32,087 nucleotides of DNA from Methylobacteriaceae bacterium. GTDB lineage: Bacteria; Pseudomonadota; Alphaproteobacteria; Rhizobiales; Beijerinckiaceae. Positions 1 to 8,381 of this stretch are shown in pieces. Made by a program: the position numbers and the translations under genes. Numbering within the stretch: position 1 is the first letter of the stretch; every line of letters starts with the position of its first letter. The notes beneath the pieces are model-generated. The model ran no database searches, was not told the DNA's origin, and saw only the letters and a list, made by a program, of their open reading frames with translations. The stretch spans positions 1-32,087 of the forward strand of contig JAFAME010000099.1 in NCBI GenBank assembly GCA_019233695.1. Reading direction: 5' to 3'.

Positions 1-41
1 CTGCGATCGTTCGGGTGGTGGCGCGTAACGCATCGCGAGGC

Positions 42-70
42 TTGCTTATCGGGCCCGGCCTCCCTATAAG
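42..70 (+). promoter_or_regulatory. Candidate sigma-70 type promoter for rpsB-tsf
   Basis: TTGCTT at 42-47 and TATAAG at 65-70 are separated by 17 bases, a good match to housekeeping promoter spacing. Transcription would begin near 77 and leave a leader of about 105 bases before rpsB. The assignment rests only on this match and on its position ahead of a highly expressed ribosomal operon. Confidence 0.5.
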
Positions 71-95
71 GCGCCCATTCCACACGCGGGCATTT

Positions 96-117
96 GCGGC
101 GCTGCCTCAAGCGCCGC
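96..117 (+). promoter_or_regulatory. Hairpin in the rpsB leader
   Basis: GCGGCGCT at 96-103 pairs perfectly with AGCGCCGC at 110-117 around a 6-base loop. It lies in the expected 5' leader of rpsB, about 65 bases before the start codon. In other bacteria S2 represses its own mRNA through the leader, so this could be part of such a site, but that is an inference. No T-run follows, so it is not an intrinsic terminator. Confidence 0.4.
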
Positions 118-183
118 TCCGGTGGCCGGGCCGACGTCCGGTCCATGCGCCCGCGGAGGTCGTCAACCGGAGAATGCAATCCT

Positions 184-1206
184 ATGGCACTGCCCGATTT
201 CACCATGCGCCAGCTTCTCGAAGCCGGCGCCCATTTCGGCCATCAATCACACCGCTGGAACCCGAAGATGGCGCCGTTCATCTTCGGCACGCGCAACAAC
301 ATCCACATCATCGATCTGGCCCAGACGGTGCCGATGCTGCATCGGGCCCTGCAGTCGGTGTCGGATACGGTGGCGCGCGGCGGCCGCGTCCTGTTCGTCG
401 GCACCAAGCGCCAGGCAGCCGATCAGATCGCCGACAGCGCCCGCCGTTCGGCCCAGTATTTCGTCAATTCGCGCTGGCTTGGCGGCACGCTGACGAACTG
501 GAAGACCATCTCCGCCTCGATCCAGCGGCTGCGCAAGCTCGAGGAGATGCTCGGCGCGGGGGCCCAGGGCCTGACCAAGAAGGAGCGCCTGATGCTGTCG
601 CGCGAGCGCGACAAGCTCGAGCGGGCGCTCGGCGGCATCAAGGACATGGGCGGCACGCCCGATCTGATTTTCGTCATCGACACCAACAAGGAACAGCTGG
701 CGATCAAGGAGGCGACGCGGCTCGGCATCCCGGTTGCCGCCATCGTCGATACCAATTCCGATCCGGACGGCATCACGCTCCCTGTTCCGGCCAACGACGA
801 TGCGGGGCGGGCGATCGCCCTCTACTGCGATCTCATCGCCCGCGCCGCAATCGACGGCATTTCGCGCAGCCAGGGCGCGCTCGGCGTCGACGTGGGCGAA
901 GCGGAAGCGCCGCCCGAAGAGGCGCTCCCGCCGCCGGTCGAGGAGGGCGAAGCGCCGGCCGAGGCCTTCGAGCTTCTCGCCGCCCCGCGCGGCGCCCCCG
1001 ACGATCTGTCGAAAATGCACGGCTTTGGCCCGCAGATCGTCAAGAAGCTCAATGATGCGGGCATCTTCCACTATTGGCAGATCGCCGCGATGACGGCAGC
1101 CGATGCCGAGCGGATCGACCGCGAGTTGAAGTTCGGCGGTCGCATCGCCCGCGACAACTGGATCTCGCAGGCGCGCTCGCTGATTGCAGCGGCGCAACTT
1201 GGTTGA
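184..1206 (+). CDS. rpsB: 30S ribosomal protein S2 with C-terminal extension
   Basis: This is ribosomal protein S2 of the small subunit. It binds late in 30S assembly and is needed for S1 attachment. The S2 core is clear from the N-terminal [14 protein letters not shown] through the GTKRQA and GGTLTNWKT motifs to the [15 protein letters not shown] and TNSDPDGI segments. The ATG at 184 places the start directly before the conserved [15 protein letters not shown]; in-frame upstream codons would add unlikely sequence. The product is 340 residues, against about 240 in E. coli. The extra part is an acidic, proline-rich linker (about residues 235-272) and a compact last 68 residues with a helix-hairpin-helix-like look ([16 protein letters not shown]). 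S2 proteins of Hyphomicrobiales commonly carry such a tail. It is followed by tsf after 113 bases, the usual pairing. Confidence 0.98.
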   Translation: MALPDFTMRQLLEAGAHFGHQSHRWNPKMAPFIFGTRNNIHIIDLAQTVPMLHRALQSVSDTVARGGRVLFVGTKRQAADQIADSARRSAQYFVNSRWLGGTLTNWKTISASIQRLRKLEEMLGAGAQGLTKKERLMLSRERDKLERALGGIKDMGGTPDLIFVIDTNKEQLAIKEATRLGIPVAAIVDTNSDPDGITLPVPANDDAGRAIALYCDLIARAAIDGISRSQGALGVDVGEAEAPPEEALPPPVEEGEAPAEAFELLAAPRGAPDDLSKMHGFGPQIVKKLNDAGIFHYWQIAAMTAADAERIDRELKFGGRIARDNWISQARSLIAAAQLG

Positions 1207-1319
1207 GCGCAATCGGCCGCCCGCCTGCGCGCTGCCGTATTGCACCTTCGGGGTGAGCGGGTGAAATTGAGCGGAAAACCGCGACTTGCAGCGTCGGGTG
1301 CCGAGAAAGGATGAGCCTT

Positions 1320-2291
1320 ATGGCGACTGTGACCGCGGCGCTGGTGAAGGAGCTTCGCGAGAAGACCGGCGCCGGCATGATGGACTGCAAGAATGCGCTC
1401 AACGAAACCGGCGGCGATATCGAAGCGGCGGTGGACTGGCTGCGCAAGAAGGGCTTGTCCAAGGCCGCCAAGAAATCCGGGCGCGTTGCCGCCGAAGGGC
1501 TCGTCGGGGTCGCTGTCGGCGGCAACCATGGCGTCCTCGTCGAGGTGAACTCGGAGACCGATTTCGTCGCGCGGAACGAGGAGTTTCAGGCGCTGGTGCG
1601 CACCATCGCCCTCGTTGCCCTCGAGAGGACCACCGATCTCGAAGCCCTGAAGAACGCGCACTACCCGGGCGGCGGCACGGTCGGGGAGGCCGTCAACAAT
1701 TCGATTGCCACGATCGGCGAGAACATCGCGCTGCGCCGCGTCGCCGGCCTTCACGTCAGGCATGGGGTGATCGGGCACTATGTCCATGTTCCGATCGCCG
1801 AAGGCCTGGGCAAGATCGGCGCGATCGTCGGCCTCGAAGTTTCGGGATCGAGCCTCGATACCGGCGGACCGGCTGAACTGACGGTCCTTGGCCGCCAGAT
1901 CGCCTCGCACATCGCCGCAACAGCGCCGCTGGCGCTCGATGCCTCCCGCCTCGACCCGGTGCTCGTCGCCCGCGAACGCGCCATTCTCGTCGAGAAAAAC
2001 GCCGGCAAGCCGGCGCACGTCATCGATCGGATCGTCGAGAGCGGGCTCAAGACCTACAACAAGGAGGTCTGTCTCATCGATCAGATCTCGGTGCGTCCCG
2101 AGCATGACGGCAAGACCATCGGCCAGGTGGTCAAGGAGGCCGAGCGTCTGGCGGGAGCCCCCGTTTCTCTGACCGGCTTTGTTCGCTACGCGCTTGGCGA
2201 GGGCATCGAGAAGCGCGACAGCGATTTTGCCGCGGAGGTCGCCGCTGCGGCCGGACAAAGGCCGGAGGAGGAACGCGGCGCACGGGTCTGA
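1320..2291 (+). CDS. tsf: Translation elongation factor Ts
   Basis: EF-Ts is the nucleotide exchange factor that releases GDP from EF-Tu in the cytoplasm. The N-terminal UBA-like domain reads [19 protein letters not shown], and the EF-Tu contact motif [11 protein letters not shown] follows near residue 80. The long dimerisation/core domain is complete, ending in a charged tail, 323 residues in all. The ATG at 1320 is preferred to the ATG at 1311: the purine-rich GAAAGG at 1305-1310 abuts the earlier codon but lies 9 bases before the later one, and [17 protein letters not shown] is the usual family start. It is probably co-transcribed with rpsB, and a strong terminator follows at once. Confidence 0.98.
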   Translation: MATVTAALVKELREKTGAGMMDCKNALNETGGDIEAAVDWLRKKGLSKAAKKSGRVAAEGLVGVAVGGNHGVLVEVNSETDFVARNEEFQALVRTIALVALERTTDLEALKNAHYPGGGTVGEAVNNSIATIGENIALRRVAGLHVRHGVIGHYVHVPIAEGLGKIGAIVGLEVSGSSLDTGGPAELTVLGRQIASHIAATAPLALDASRLDPVLVARERAILVEKNAGKPAHVIDRIVESGLKTYNKEVCLIDQISVRPEHDGKTIGQVVKEAERLAGAPVSLTGFVRYALGEGIEKRDSDFAAEVAAAAGQRPEEERGARV

Positions 2292-2296
2292 CGGAG

Positions 2297-2320
2297 CGGG
2301 CGGCACGGGCCGCCCGTTTT
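2297..2320 (+). terminator. Intrinsic terminator after tsf
   Basis: CGGGCGGC at 2297-2304 pairs perfectly with GCCGCCCG at 2309-2316 around the tetraloop ACGG, and TTTT follows at 2317-2320. It sits 6 bases after the tsf stop, so it would end the rpsB-tsf transcript and separate it from pyrH. Confidence 0.85.
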
Positions 2321-2371
2321 CATATTGGCGCATGGCAAGAGGCCGCGCGCCGTACGGGAGGGGCGACAAGC

Positions 2372-3097
2372 ATGGCCTCGGGTTCGCCGAACGCCTGGAA
2401 ACGCGTCGTCGTGAAGCTCTCCGGCGAGGCGCTGATGGGCAGCGCCACGCATGGTCTCGATGCCCTCACCGTCGCCAGAATATCCGCCGATCTCGTCGCC
2501 ACGGCGCGCGACGGGGTCGAGATTGCGGTGGTGGTCGGCGGCGGCAATTTCTTTCGTGGCATCGAGGGCGCCGACAAGGGCATCGAGCGGGCCCGCGCCG
2601 ATTCGATCGGCATGCTCGCAACCGTGATGAATGCGCTTGCCATGGAAGGCGCCATCGAAGCGCTCGGCCACCCCGCCCGGGCTCTCTCGGCCGTCGCCAT
2701 GCCCTCGGTGTGCCAGCCCTATTCGCGCCAAGCCGCCCTCAATCACCTTGCCAAGCAGCGCATCGTCATGCTGGCGGGGGGCACCGGCAATCCGTTTTTC
2801 ACCACCGACACCGGGGCCGTGCTGCGCGCCGCCGAGCTTTCGGGCGATGCGGTGATGAAGGCGACGAAAGTCGACGGCATCTACTCCGCCGATCCAAAAA
2901 AATATCCGGCCGCGACCCGCTACGACCGTCTTACCCACGACGAGGCGATCGCGAGGAACCTCGCGGTGATGGATACGGCAGCCTTCGCCCTGGCGCGCGA
3001 CAATCGCATCCCGATCATCGTCTTCGCCATCAACGAGCCGGGAGCGATCCAGGGAGCGCTTTTCGGTCGCGGCCGGGCAACGCTGGTGGTGCCGTGA
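2372..3097 (+). CDS. pyrH: UMP kinase (uridylate kinase)
   Basis: UMP kinase makes UDP from UMP and ATP, the first committed kinase step toward UTP and CTP. At 241 residues it has the usual length of this amino-acid-kinase-fold family. Visible signatures are KLSGEAL near the N-terminus, GGGNFFRG for phosphate binding, the GGTGNPFFTTDTGA loop, and KATKVDGIYSADPKK near the nucleotide site. The ATG at 2372 has a purine-rich GGAGGGG sequence about 10 bases ahead. The tsf terminator lies upstream, so pyrH likely has its own promoter or depends on readthrough. frr follows after 210 bases, as in most bacteria. Confidence 0.97.
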   Translation: MASGSPNAWKRVVVKLSGEALMGSATHGLDALTVARISADLVATARDGVEIAVVVGGGNFFRGIEGADKGIERARADSIGMLATVMNALAMEGAIEALGHPARALSAVAMPSVCQPYSRQAALNHLAKQRIVMLAGGTGNPFFTTDTGAVLRAAELSGDAVMKATKVDGIYSADPKKYPAATRYDRLTHDEAIARNLAVMDTAAFALARDNRIPIIVFAINEPGAIQGALFGRGRATLVVP

Positions 3098-3307
3098 AGG
3101 GACTTCGGCTGCGCCGCCGCCGGGCCGCTCACTCCCGCCCCGAAAATGCGTTAGAATACCGCTGGATCGGAATCAGCGGTCTCGCCGCCGGCCCGTGACG
3201 GCGCAGCAGCTTTTGCATCCGATCCGCGTACCGAGACGTCAGCCGTGCGGATCGAGCCGCGGCGCGTCAAGAAGCGTCAACAGATTCGATCTATATGGAA
3301 CAAGAAC

Positions 3308-3874
3308 ATGAGTGGGAGTGGACAATTCGACCTCGCCGATCTCAAGCGGCGGATGCAGGGAGCGATTCAATCGCTCAAGCATGAGCTCGGGGGCTTGCGC
3401 ACCGGTCGCGCCTCCGTCGGCCTGCTCGAGCCTGTCCGCATCGAGGCCTATGGCCAGATCATGCCGATCAACCAGGTCGCCACCATCAGCGTCCCGGAAT
3501 CGCGCACGCTGTCCGTCCAGGTGTGGGACAAGGCGATGGTGGGAGCGGTGGAGAAGGCGATCCGCGATTCGAACCTCGGCCTCAATCCGGCCACCGAAGG
3601 GCAGGTTCTGCGCATCCGCGTTCCGGAGCTCAACGAGCAGCGCCGCAAGGAGATGGTCAAGATCGCCCACAAATATGCCGAGGAGGCGCGCGTTGCGGTG
3701 CGACATGTGCGCCGTGACGGCTTCGACGCCTTGAAAAAGCTTCTCAAGGACCACCGGATCAGCGAGGACGATGAACGCCGGCACGAGACCGAGGTTCAGA
3801 AGGCGACCGATCAGGCGGTGGCGGAGGTCGATCAGGCCTTGGCCAGCAAAGAAAAAGAGATCATGCAGGTCTGA
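3308..3874 (+). CDS. frr: Ribosome recycling factor
   Basis: RRF splits post-termination 70S ribosomes together with EF-G. The product is 188 residues, close to the family norm of about 185. Conserved blocks are LRTGRAS, the [10 protein letters not shown] segment, [25 protein letters not shown], and the [14 protein letters not shown] helix. The ATG at 3308 gives the normal N-terminus. An in-frame ATG at 3245 would add 21 basic residues that do not look like RRF. GGAA about 8 bases upstream is only a modest ribosome binding site. The stop overlaps a possible uppS start (TGATG at 3872-3876). Confidence 0.96.
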   Translation: MSGSGQFDLADLKRRMQGAIQSLKHELGGLRTGRASVGLLEPVRIEAYGQIMPINQVATISVPESRTLSVQVWDKAMVGAVEKAIRDSNLGLNPATEGQVLRIRVPELNEQRRKEMVKIAHKYAEEARVAVRHVRRDGFDALKKLLKDHRISEDDERRHETEVQKATDQAVAEVDQALASKEKEIMQV

Positions 3875-3918
3875 TGGCGTGGCACGAGGCTCGAGCGTGC
3901 CGCGGCGGAGTGTTTGGG

Positions 3919-4704
3919 ATGTCGATAAGACCCGGTGAGCATGCTGGGCCGGAGCTTGGCCCGACAGTGCGCGTCCCCGCGCATGTGGGCATCATCATGG
4001 ACGGCAATGGCCGATGGGCGGCGGCGCGCGGATTGCCACGCCTCGAAGGCCATCGCCGCGGCGTGGAGGCCCTGCGCCGCACCGTGCGAGCGGCAATCGA
4101 CGTCGGCGTGCGCTACCTGACGGTCTACAGTTTCTCCTCGGAGAACTGGGCGCGGCCGGCCCAGGAAATTTCCGATCTCATGGGCCTGTTGCGGCGCTTC
4201 ATCCGCAACGACCTTGCCGATCTCCACCGCAATGGCGTGAGGATCAAGATCATCGGCGAGCGCGACGGGCTTGCACCGGACATCTGCAGCCTGCTCCTCG
4301 AGGCCGAAGACCTGACGCGCAACAACGGCGGCCTCACGCTGATCGTTGCCTTCAACTATGGTGGCCGGCAAGAACTGGTCATGGCGCTGCAGAAAATTGC
4401 CCGCAAGATTGCAGCGCGCGTCCTGACAAGCGCTGACCTCACGCCCGAGCTCGTCGCCCAGCATCTCGAAACCGCCGGCATTCCCGATCCTGATCTCGTC
4501 ATCCGCACCTCGGGCGAACAGCGGATGTCGAACTTTCTGTTGTGGCAGGCGGCCTATGCCGAACTCGTGTTCCTGCCGATCCATTGGCCCGATTTCGATC
4601 GCGCCGCATTCGATCTCGCCCTCATGCAGTTTGCGGTGCGCGAGAGGCGCTTTGGCGGCGTGACCGGGAAGACTGCCCCGCTGACCGTCAAGACCGCTTC
4701 ATGA
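3919..4704 (+). CDS. uppS: Undecaprenyl diphosphate synthase (cis-prenyltransferase)
   Basis: UppS condenses farnesyl diphosphate with isopentenyl diphosphate to make undecaprenyl diphosphate, the lipid carrier for peptidoglycan and surface glycans. The catalytic Asp is in [13 protein letters not shown] (D28), the substrate contacts are in [11 protein letters not shown], and the C-terminal [15 protein letters not shown] and Glu-bearing AELVF segments are all present. I chose ATG 3919 (261 residues) because GGAG lies 8 bases ahead. An alternative ATG at 3874 overlaps the frr stop and would add 15 residues before the conserved domain. The 3' end overlaps cdsA by ATGA. Confidence 0.95.
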   Translation: MSIRPGEHAGPELGPTVRVPAHVGIIMDGNGRWAAARGLPRLEGHRRGVEALRRTVRAAIDVGVRYLTVYSFSSENWARPAQEISDLMGLLRRFIRNDLADLHRNGVRIKIIGERDGLAPDICSLLLEAEDLTRNNGGLTLIVAFNYGGRQELVMALQKIARKIAARVLTSADLTPELVAQHLETAGIPDPDLVIRTSGEQRMSNFLLWQAAYAELVFLPIHWPDFDRAAFDLALMQFAVRERRFGGVTGKTAPLTVKTAS

Positions 4705-5603
4705 CAGGTCTTCCCCGTGATGAAGTCGACAACAGGTGCGGCTCGGATGTTGCGGCTCTCCCCCGCAGGGCGGCGTCCCAGCGGGCGCTTGCCGACGTTC
4801 TGCCGCGCCTGGCCTCGAGCGTCGTCCTCATCGCCGTGGCGCTGGCGGCGACGTTCTACGGAGGCTATTGGTTCGGCCTTGCCGCGCTTGTCGCGGCGGC
4901 CGGCATCCTCTTCGAATGGCAAAACCTCGTTGGCGGCCCGAATGTCGGGCTGCGGATTGGCAGCGGATCGATCGGGCTTGCACTGGCGGTCTATTTCTCG
5001 CTCGACGGCAACCCGCACTGGGCGCTCGCAGCCCTCGTCGCAGCTTCGTTCCTTTTGAGCCTTGCTGCGGGTCCCGACCGGCGCCTGTGGGCCGCAGCTG
5101 GCCCGCTCTACGCCGGCATCATGCTGGTGTCGATTGCGGTCCTGCGCAGCTCGGAGCCGTTCGGCTTCGAGGCCATCATCTGGCTGTTTGCGGTCGTATG
5201 GGGCAACGACACTATGGCGTATTTTGCCGGCCGCCTCGTCGGCGGTCCGAAACTGTGGCCGCGGCTGTCGCCCTCGAAAACCTGGGCCGGGACGGTCGTC
5301 GGCGTCCTCTGCGGTGCATTGGCCGGCCTCGCGGCCGGCATGGCCCTCGGTCCGGCGCCCGGATCGCCGTGGCACTATCTCGCTCTGGGCCTTGCCTGTG
5401 CGTTGGCGGCACTCGCCGGCGATCTCCTCGAATCGTCGATCAAACGGCGGTTTGCCGTCAAGGATTCGAGCGGCTTGATCCCGGGTCACGGAGGGGTCAT
5501 GGATCGCCTCGACGGATTCATTGCAGCCTCGGTCCTGGCGGCCGCCGTCGGAGTGAGCCGTTTCGGCGTCGCCTCCGCGGCTGCCGGGCTGTTCTCCTGG
5601 TAG
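4701..5603 (+). CDS. cdsA: Phosphatidate cytidylyltransferase (CDP-diacylglycerol synthase)
   Basis: This integral inner-membrane enzyme makes CDP-diacylglycerol from phosphatidate and CTP, the branch point for all phospholipids. Several hydrophobic segments run from about residue 35 onward. The diagnostic C-terminal CDS signature is complete: [14 protein letters not shown] followed by [15 protein letters not shown], with the Lys-Asp, His-Gly-Gly and Asp-Arg-x-Asp elements. The ATG at 4701 overlaps the uppS stop (ATGA), which implies translational coupling. At 300 residues it is of typical length. dxr begins within a few bases of the stop. Confidence 0.95.
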   Translation: MTGLPRDEVDNRCGSDVAALPRRAASQRALADVLPRLASSVVLIAVALAATFYGGYWFGLAALVAAAGILFEWQNLVGGPNVGLRIGSGSIGLALAVYFSLDGNPHWALAALVAASFLLSLAAGPDRRLWAAAGPLYAGIMLVSIAVLRSSEPFGFEAIIWLFAVVWGNDTMAYFAGRLVGGPKLWPRLSPSKTWAGTVVGVLCGALAGLAAGMALGPAPGSPWHYLALGLACALAALAGDLLESSIKRRFAVKDSSGLIPGHGGVMDRLDGFIAASVLAAAVGVSRFGVASAAAGLFSW

Positions 5604-5604
5604 G

Positions 5605-6849
5605 GTGAGAATGCAACCAAGCTTCGACGGCGGCCGCTTGAGGCCCAAGGGCGATGGCGGGTCGCGCACCGTGACGCTCCTTGGCGCGACGGGATCGATC
5701 GGCCGATCGACGGCTGGCGTCGTGCGCGCGGCAGCGGGCCGGTTCGGCGTCAAGGCGGTTGCAGGCGGCCGCGACGGGGAGGCCCTCGGGCAGACGGCTA
5801 TCGAGCTCGGCGCTTCCTTCGCGGCACTTGCCGATCCCTCCGGCTATCAGGCGCTCAAGGCGGCGGTCGCCGGCCGCGGCATCGAATGCGCCGCTGGCCC
5901 CGACGCGGTCATCGAAGCGGCCGTCCGTCCGGCTGACATCGTCGTGGCCGCCGTCGCGGGGACCGCCGGCGTCATTCCGACCCACGCCGCGCTCGCGGCG
6001 GGACGCACGGTCGCGCTGGCCAACAAGGAAACGCTCGTATGCGCGGGGGCGCCGGTCATGCGGACGGCGCGGGCCGCCGGCGCCAGGCTGCTGCCGCTCG
6101 ACAGCGAGCACAACGCCATCTTTCAGACGCTCGGCGCCACGCCGTCCGCGGCACTCGAACGCATGACGATCACCGCCTCGGGCGGACCGTTCCGCACCTG
6201 GAGCACGGCGGCGATCAGCGCGGCGACACCCGAGCAGGCGCTCGCCCATCCCAACTGGTCGATGGGTGCCAAGGTGACGATCGACTCGGCCACCCTGATG
6301 AACAAGGGGCTCGAACTCATCGAGGCCCACCACCTGTTCGCGATGCCGCCCGCCAAGCTTGCCGTCCTGGTCCACCCGCAATCGATCGTCCACGGCCTCG
6401 TATCATTCGCAGACGGATCGGTCATCGCCTGCCTGGCCCATCCCGACATGCGGGTGCATATCGCCCATTGCCTGGCTTGGCCGGAACGGATCGACATCCC
6501 CACGCGCCGGCTCGATCTTGCCGAGATCGGCGCGCTCCTCTTCGAGGCACCCGATTTCGAGAGGTTCCCTGCGCTTGGACTGGCGATGGCCGCACTGAGA
6601 GACGGGGGCGGCCTGCCGACAATCCTCAATGCCGCCAATGAAATTGCCGTCGAGGCGTTCCTCGCGCGCCGCATCGGCTTTGACGAGATCGCGCGGCTGG
6701 TCTCGAACGTCTGCGAGGCGGCGCAGGCCAACGGCGAGGGGCGCGAGCCGGCGACAGTCGCGGAAGCGCTCGCCGTTGACCATATTGCAAGAGATAGAGC
6801 CCGCGCCATCTTGGCCGACGGCATTCGCTCTGGCATGGTAACTATTTAG
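5605..6849 (+). CDS. dxr: 1-deoxy-D-xylulose 5-phosphate reductoisomerase
   Basis: Dxr converts DXP to MEP using NADPH, the committed step of the MEP isoprenoid pathway, so it supplies precursors to UppS encoded just upstream. The NADPH-binding GATGSIG motif follows a short N-terminal stretch. LANKETLV, SEHNAIFQ, ASGGPF and NKGLELIEAHHLF mark the metal and substrate site with its flexible loop. The start is either GTG at 5605 or ATG at 5611, which changes only two residues. The product is about 412-414 residues, slightly longer than E. coli Dxr because of the N-terminal tail. Confidence 0.97.
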   Translation: MRMQPSFDGGRLRPKGDGGSRTVTLLGATGSIGRSTAGVVRAAAGRFGVKAVAGGRDGEALGQTAIELGASFAALADPSGYQALKAAVAGRGIECAAGPDAVIEAAVRPADIVVAAVAGTAGVIPTHAALAAGRTVALANKETLVCAGAPVMRTARAAGARLLPLDSEHNAIFQTLGATPSAALERMTITASGGPFRTWSTAAISAATPEQALAHPNWSMGAKVTIDSATLMNKGLELIEAHHLFAMPPAKLAVLVHPQSIVHGLVSFADGSVIACLAHPDMRVHIAHCLAWPERIDIPTRRLDLAEIGALLFEAPDFERFPALGLAMAALRDGGGLPTILNAANEIAVEAFLARRIGFDEIARLVSNVCEAAQANGEGREPATVAEALAVDHIARDRARAILADGIRSGMVTI

Positions 6850-6894
6850 TAACCATGCTGGCCAGCCGGCGCCCGGCGCCTGGTCGGGACAGGC

Positions 6895-6930
6895 CGGTCC
6901 GCTCGCACCCCTTTGGGGGCGACCGGACCG
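6895..6930 (+). other. Imperfect GC-rich hairpin between dxr and rseP
   Basis: CGGTCCG-C-TCGCACCCC on the left pairs with GGGGGCGACCGGACCG on the right, with one mismatch and one bulge, around a TTT loop. No T-run follows. It ends 17 bases before the rseP Shine-Dalgarno sequence, so it may modulate readthrough or translation of rseP, or weakly attenuate the operon. Function is inferred from structure alone. Confidence 0.4.
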
Positions 6931-6958
6931 CAAATGGAAGGCCGATCAGGAGGACTTG

Positions 6959-8218
6959 ATGGTTGTGTTCAGCCATGTCGGCTGGGTTGCGGGAAGCGTC
7001 GCACAGTACCTGATCCCGTTCATCTTCGTGCTGACGGCGGTCGTCTTCTTCCATGAGCTCGGCCATTTCCTCATCGGCCGGCTGTGTGGCGTCAAGATCG
7101 ATTCCTTCTCCATCGGCTTCGGGCCGGAGCTCTTCGCCTTCGTCGATCGAGGCGGTACGCGCTGGCGGGTCGCTGCGATCCCGCTCGGCGGATACGTGAA
7201 ATTCCACGGCGACCTCAACGCGGCCAGTGTTCCCGATCCACAGGCCCTGGCAAGCATGTCGCGGGCCGAGCGCGACGTGAGCTTTGCCGGCCAGCCGGTA
7301 TGGAAGCGCGCCGCCATCGTCGCGGCCGGACCGATGGCAAGCTTCCTGTTCGCGATTGCCGTGTTTTCCGCCACCATCTTCGTTTCAGGACAGCGCATCT
7401 TGCTGCCGCGCGTCCAGGTGGTGCCGCTGGCCTGCCCCGAATTGGCGACCTCGCTCCCCGCAAGGCCCGATTTTGCTGCCCTGGACACGCCGCTCTATGC
7501 CAGCACCCAGGACTATCAATTGGCGCAGAACAGCGCCGCCGAAATCGCCGGGTTCAAGCCAGGCGATCTCGTCGTCTCGATCGATGGAAAGCCGATCGAG
7601 ACCTTCTTCGACATCCAGTCGATCGTGTCGATGAGCGCGGACGCTGCGCTGACCTTCGAGGTCCAGCGCGGCGGCAGCCTCGTGCGGCTGCAGGCAACCC
7701 CGCGCCGGGCTGTCGTCTCGACGCCGTTCGGCAAGCAGCGCGAGGCCCGGCTCGGCATCCAGGCCTCCGATGATCCCGCCGACGTGCGCATCGAGCGGGT
7801 GGGCCCTGTAGGCGCCGTCGCGCTGGGCACGAAGAAAACGTGGCAAATCCTCGACGTGACTGCGACTTTTCTTGGGCGGCTCTTTGTCGGCAGGGAGGCG
7901 GCCAACCAGGTGTCCGGACCGATCGGCATTGCCGCGATGTCCGGCGAAATGGCCAAGCTCGGCTTTGACACGCTCTTGAATTGGGCAGCAATTCTCTCCG
8001 CTTCCATCGGTTTTTTCAACCTGCTTCCGATCCCGTTGCTCGACGGCGGTCATCTTCTCTATTTCGGCATCGAGGCGGCGCGCGGACGACCTCTCAGCCT
8101 TCGCGCCCAGGAGGTCGGGTTCCGCATCGGCCTGGCGATCGTGGCGCTGCTGATGGTGTTTGCCACCTCGAACGACCTCATCCGATACATCCCCAAAATC
8201 TTCGGCTTCACGGGTTAA
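6959..8218 (+). CDS. rseP: RseP-type site-2 intramembrane metalloprotease
   Basis: RseP family proteases cut transmembrane substrates, such as anti-sigma factors and leftover signal peptides, inside the inner membrane. The zinc motif HELGH (H32, E33, H36) sits in the first membrane helix, and the second active-site motif NLLPIPLLDGGH is near the C-terminus. One PDZ domain is clear (IAGFKPGDLVVSIDGKPIE, mid-protein), where E. coli RseP has two. The ATG at 6959 is chosen over the adjacent TTG at 6956 because AGGAGG at 6948-6953 is better spaced from it. The dxr-rseP-bamA order is conserved in Proteobacteria. Confidence 0.95.
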   Translation: MVVFSHVGWVAGSVAQYLIPFIFVLTAVVFFHELGHFLIGRLCGVKIDSFSIGFGPELFAFVDRGGTRWRVAAIPLGGYVKFHGDLNAASVPDPQALASMSRAERDVSFAGQPVWKRAAIVAAGPMASFLFAIAVFSATIFVSGQRILLPRVQVVPLACPELATSLPARPDFAALDTPLYASTQDYQLAQNSAAEIAGFKPGDLVVSIDGKPIETFFDIQSIVSMSADAALTFEVQRGGSLVRLQATPRRAVVSTPFGKQREARLGIQASDDPADVRIERVGPVGAVALGTKKTWQILDVTATFLGRLFVGREAANQVSGPIGIAAMSGEMAKLGFDTLLNWAAILSASIGFFNLLPIPLLDGGHLLYFGIEAARGRPLSLRAQEVGFRIGLAIVALLMVFATSNDLIRYIPKIFGFTG

Positions 8219-8381
8219 CCGGACGCTCACTATGAAGCGTGGCCTCTTCGCAACGGGGCCCGAGAAAGCGCGCCCCGAACCCAATCCCGCGTTTGCAGAC
8301 AGATCTAAACGCTGTAGAAGCGAGATGGTAAGGAAGTGCAGTTGCGGCCGATCGCCCGGCCGAAAACGAGAAAGCGCGGCC

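Noticed and set aside
1071-2369. A 432-residue minus-strand frame across tsf
   Set aside because: It is the shadow of tsf and covers the terminator after it.
6895-6930. Intrinsic terminator after dxr
   Set aside because: The stem is strong but is followed by CAAATGG rather than a T-run, so it is listed as a hairpin of unknown role.
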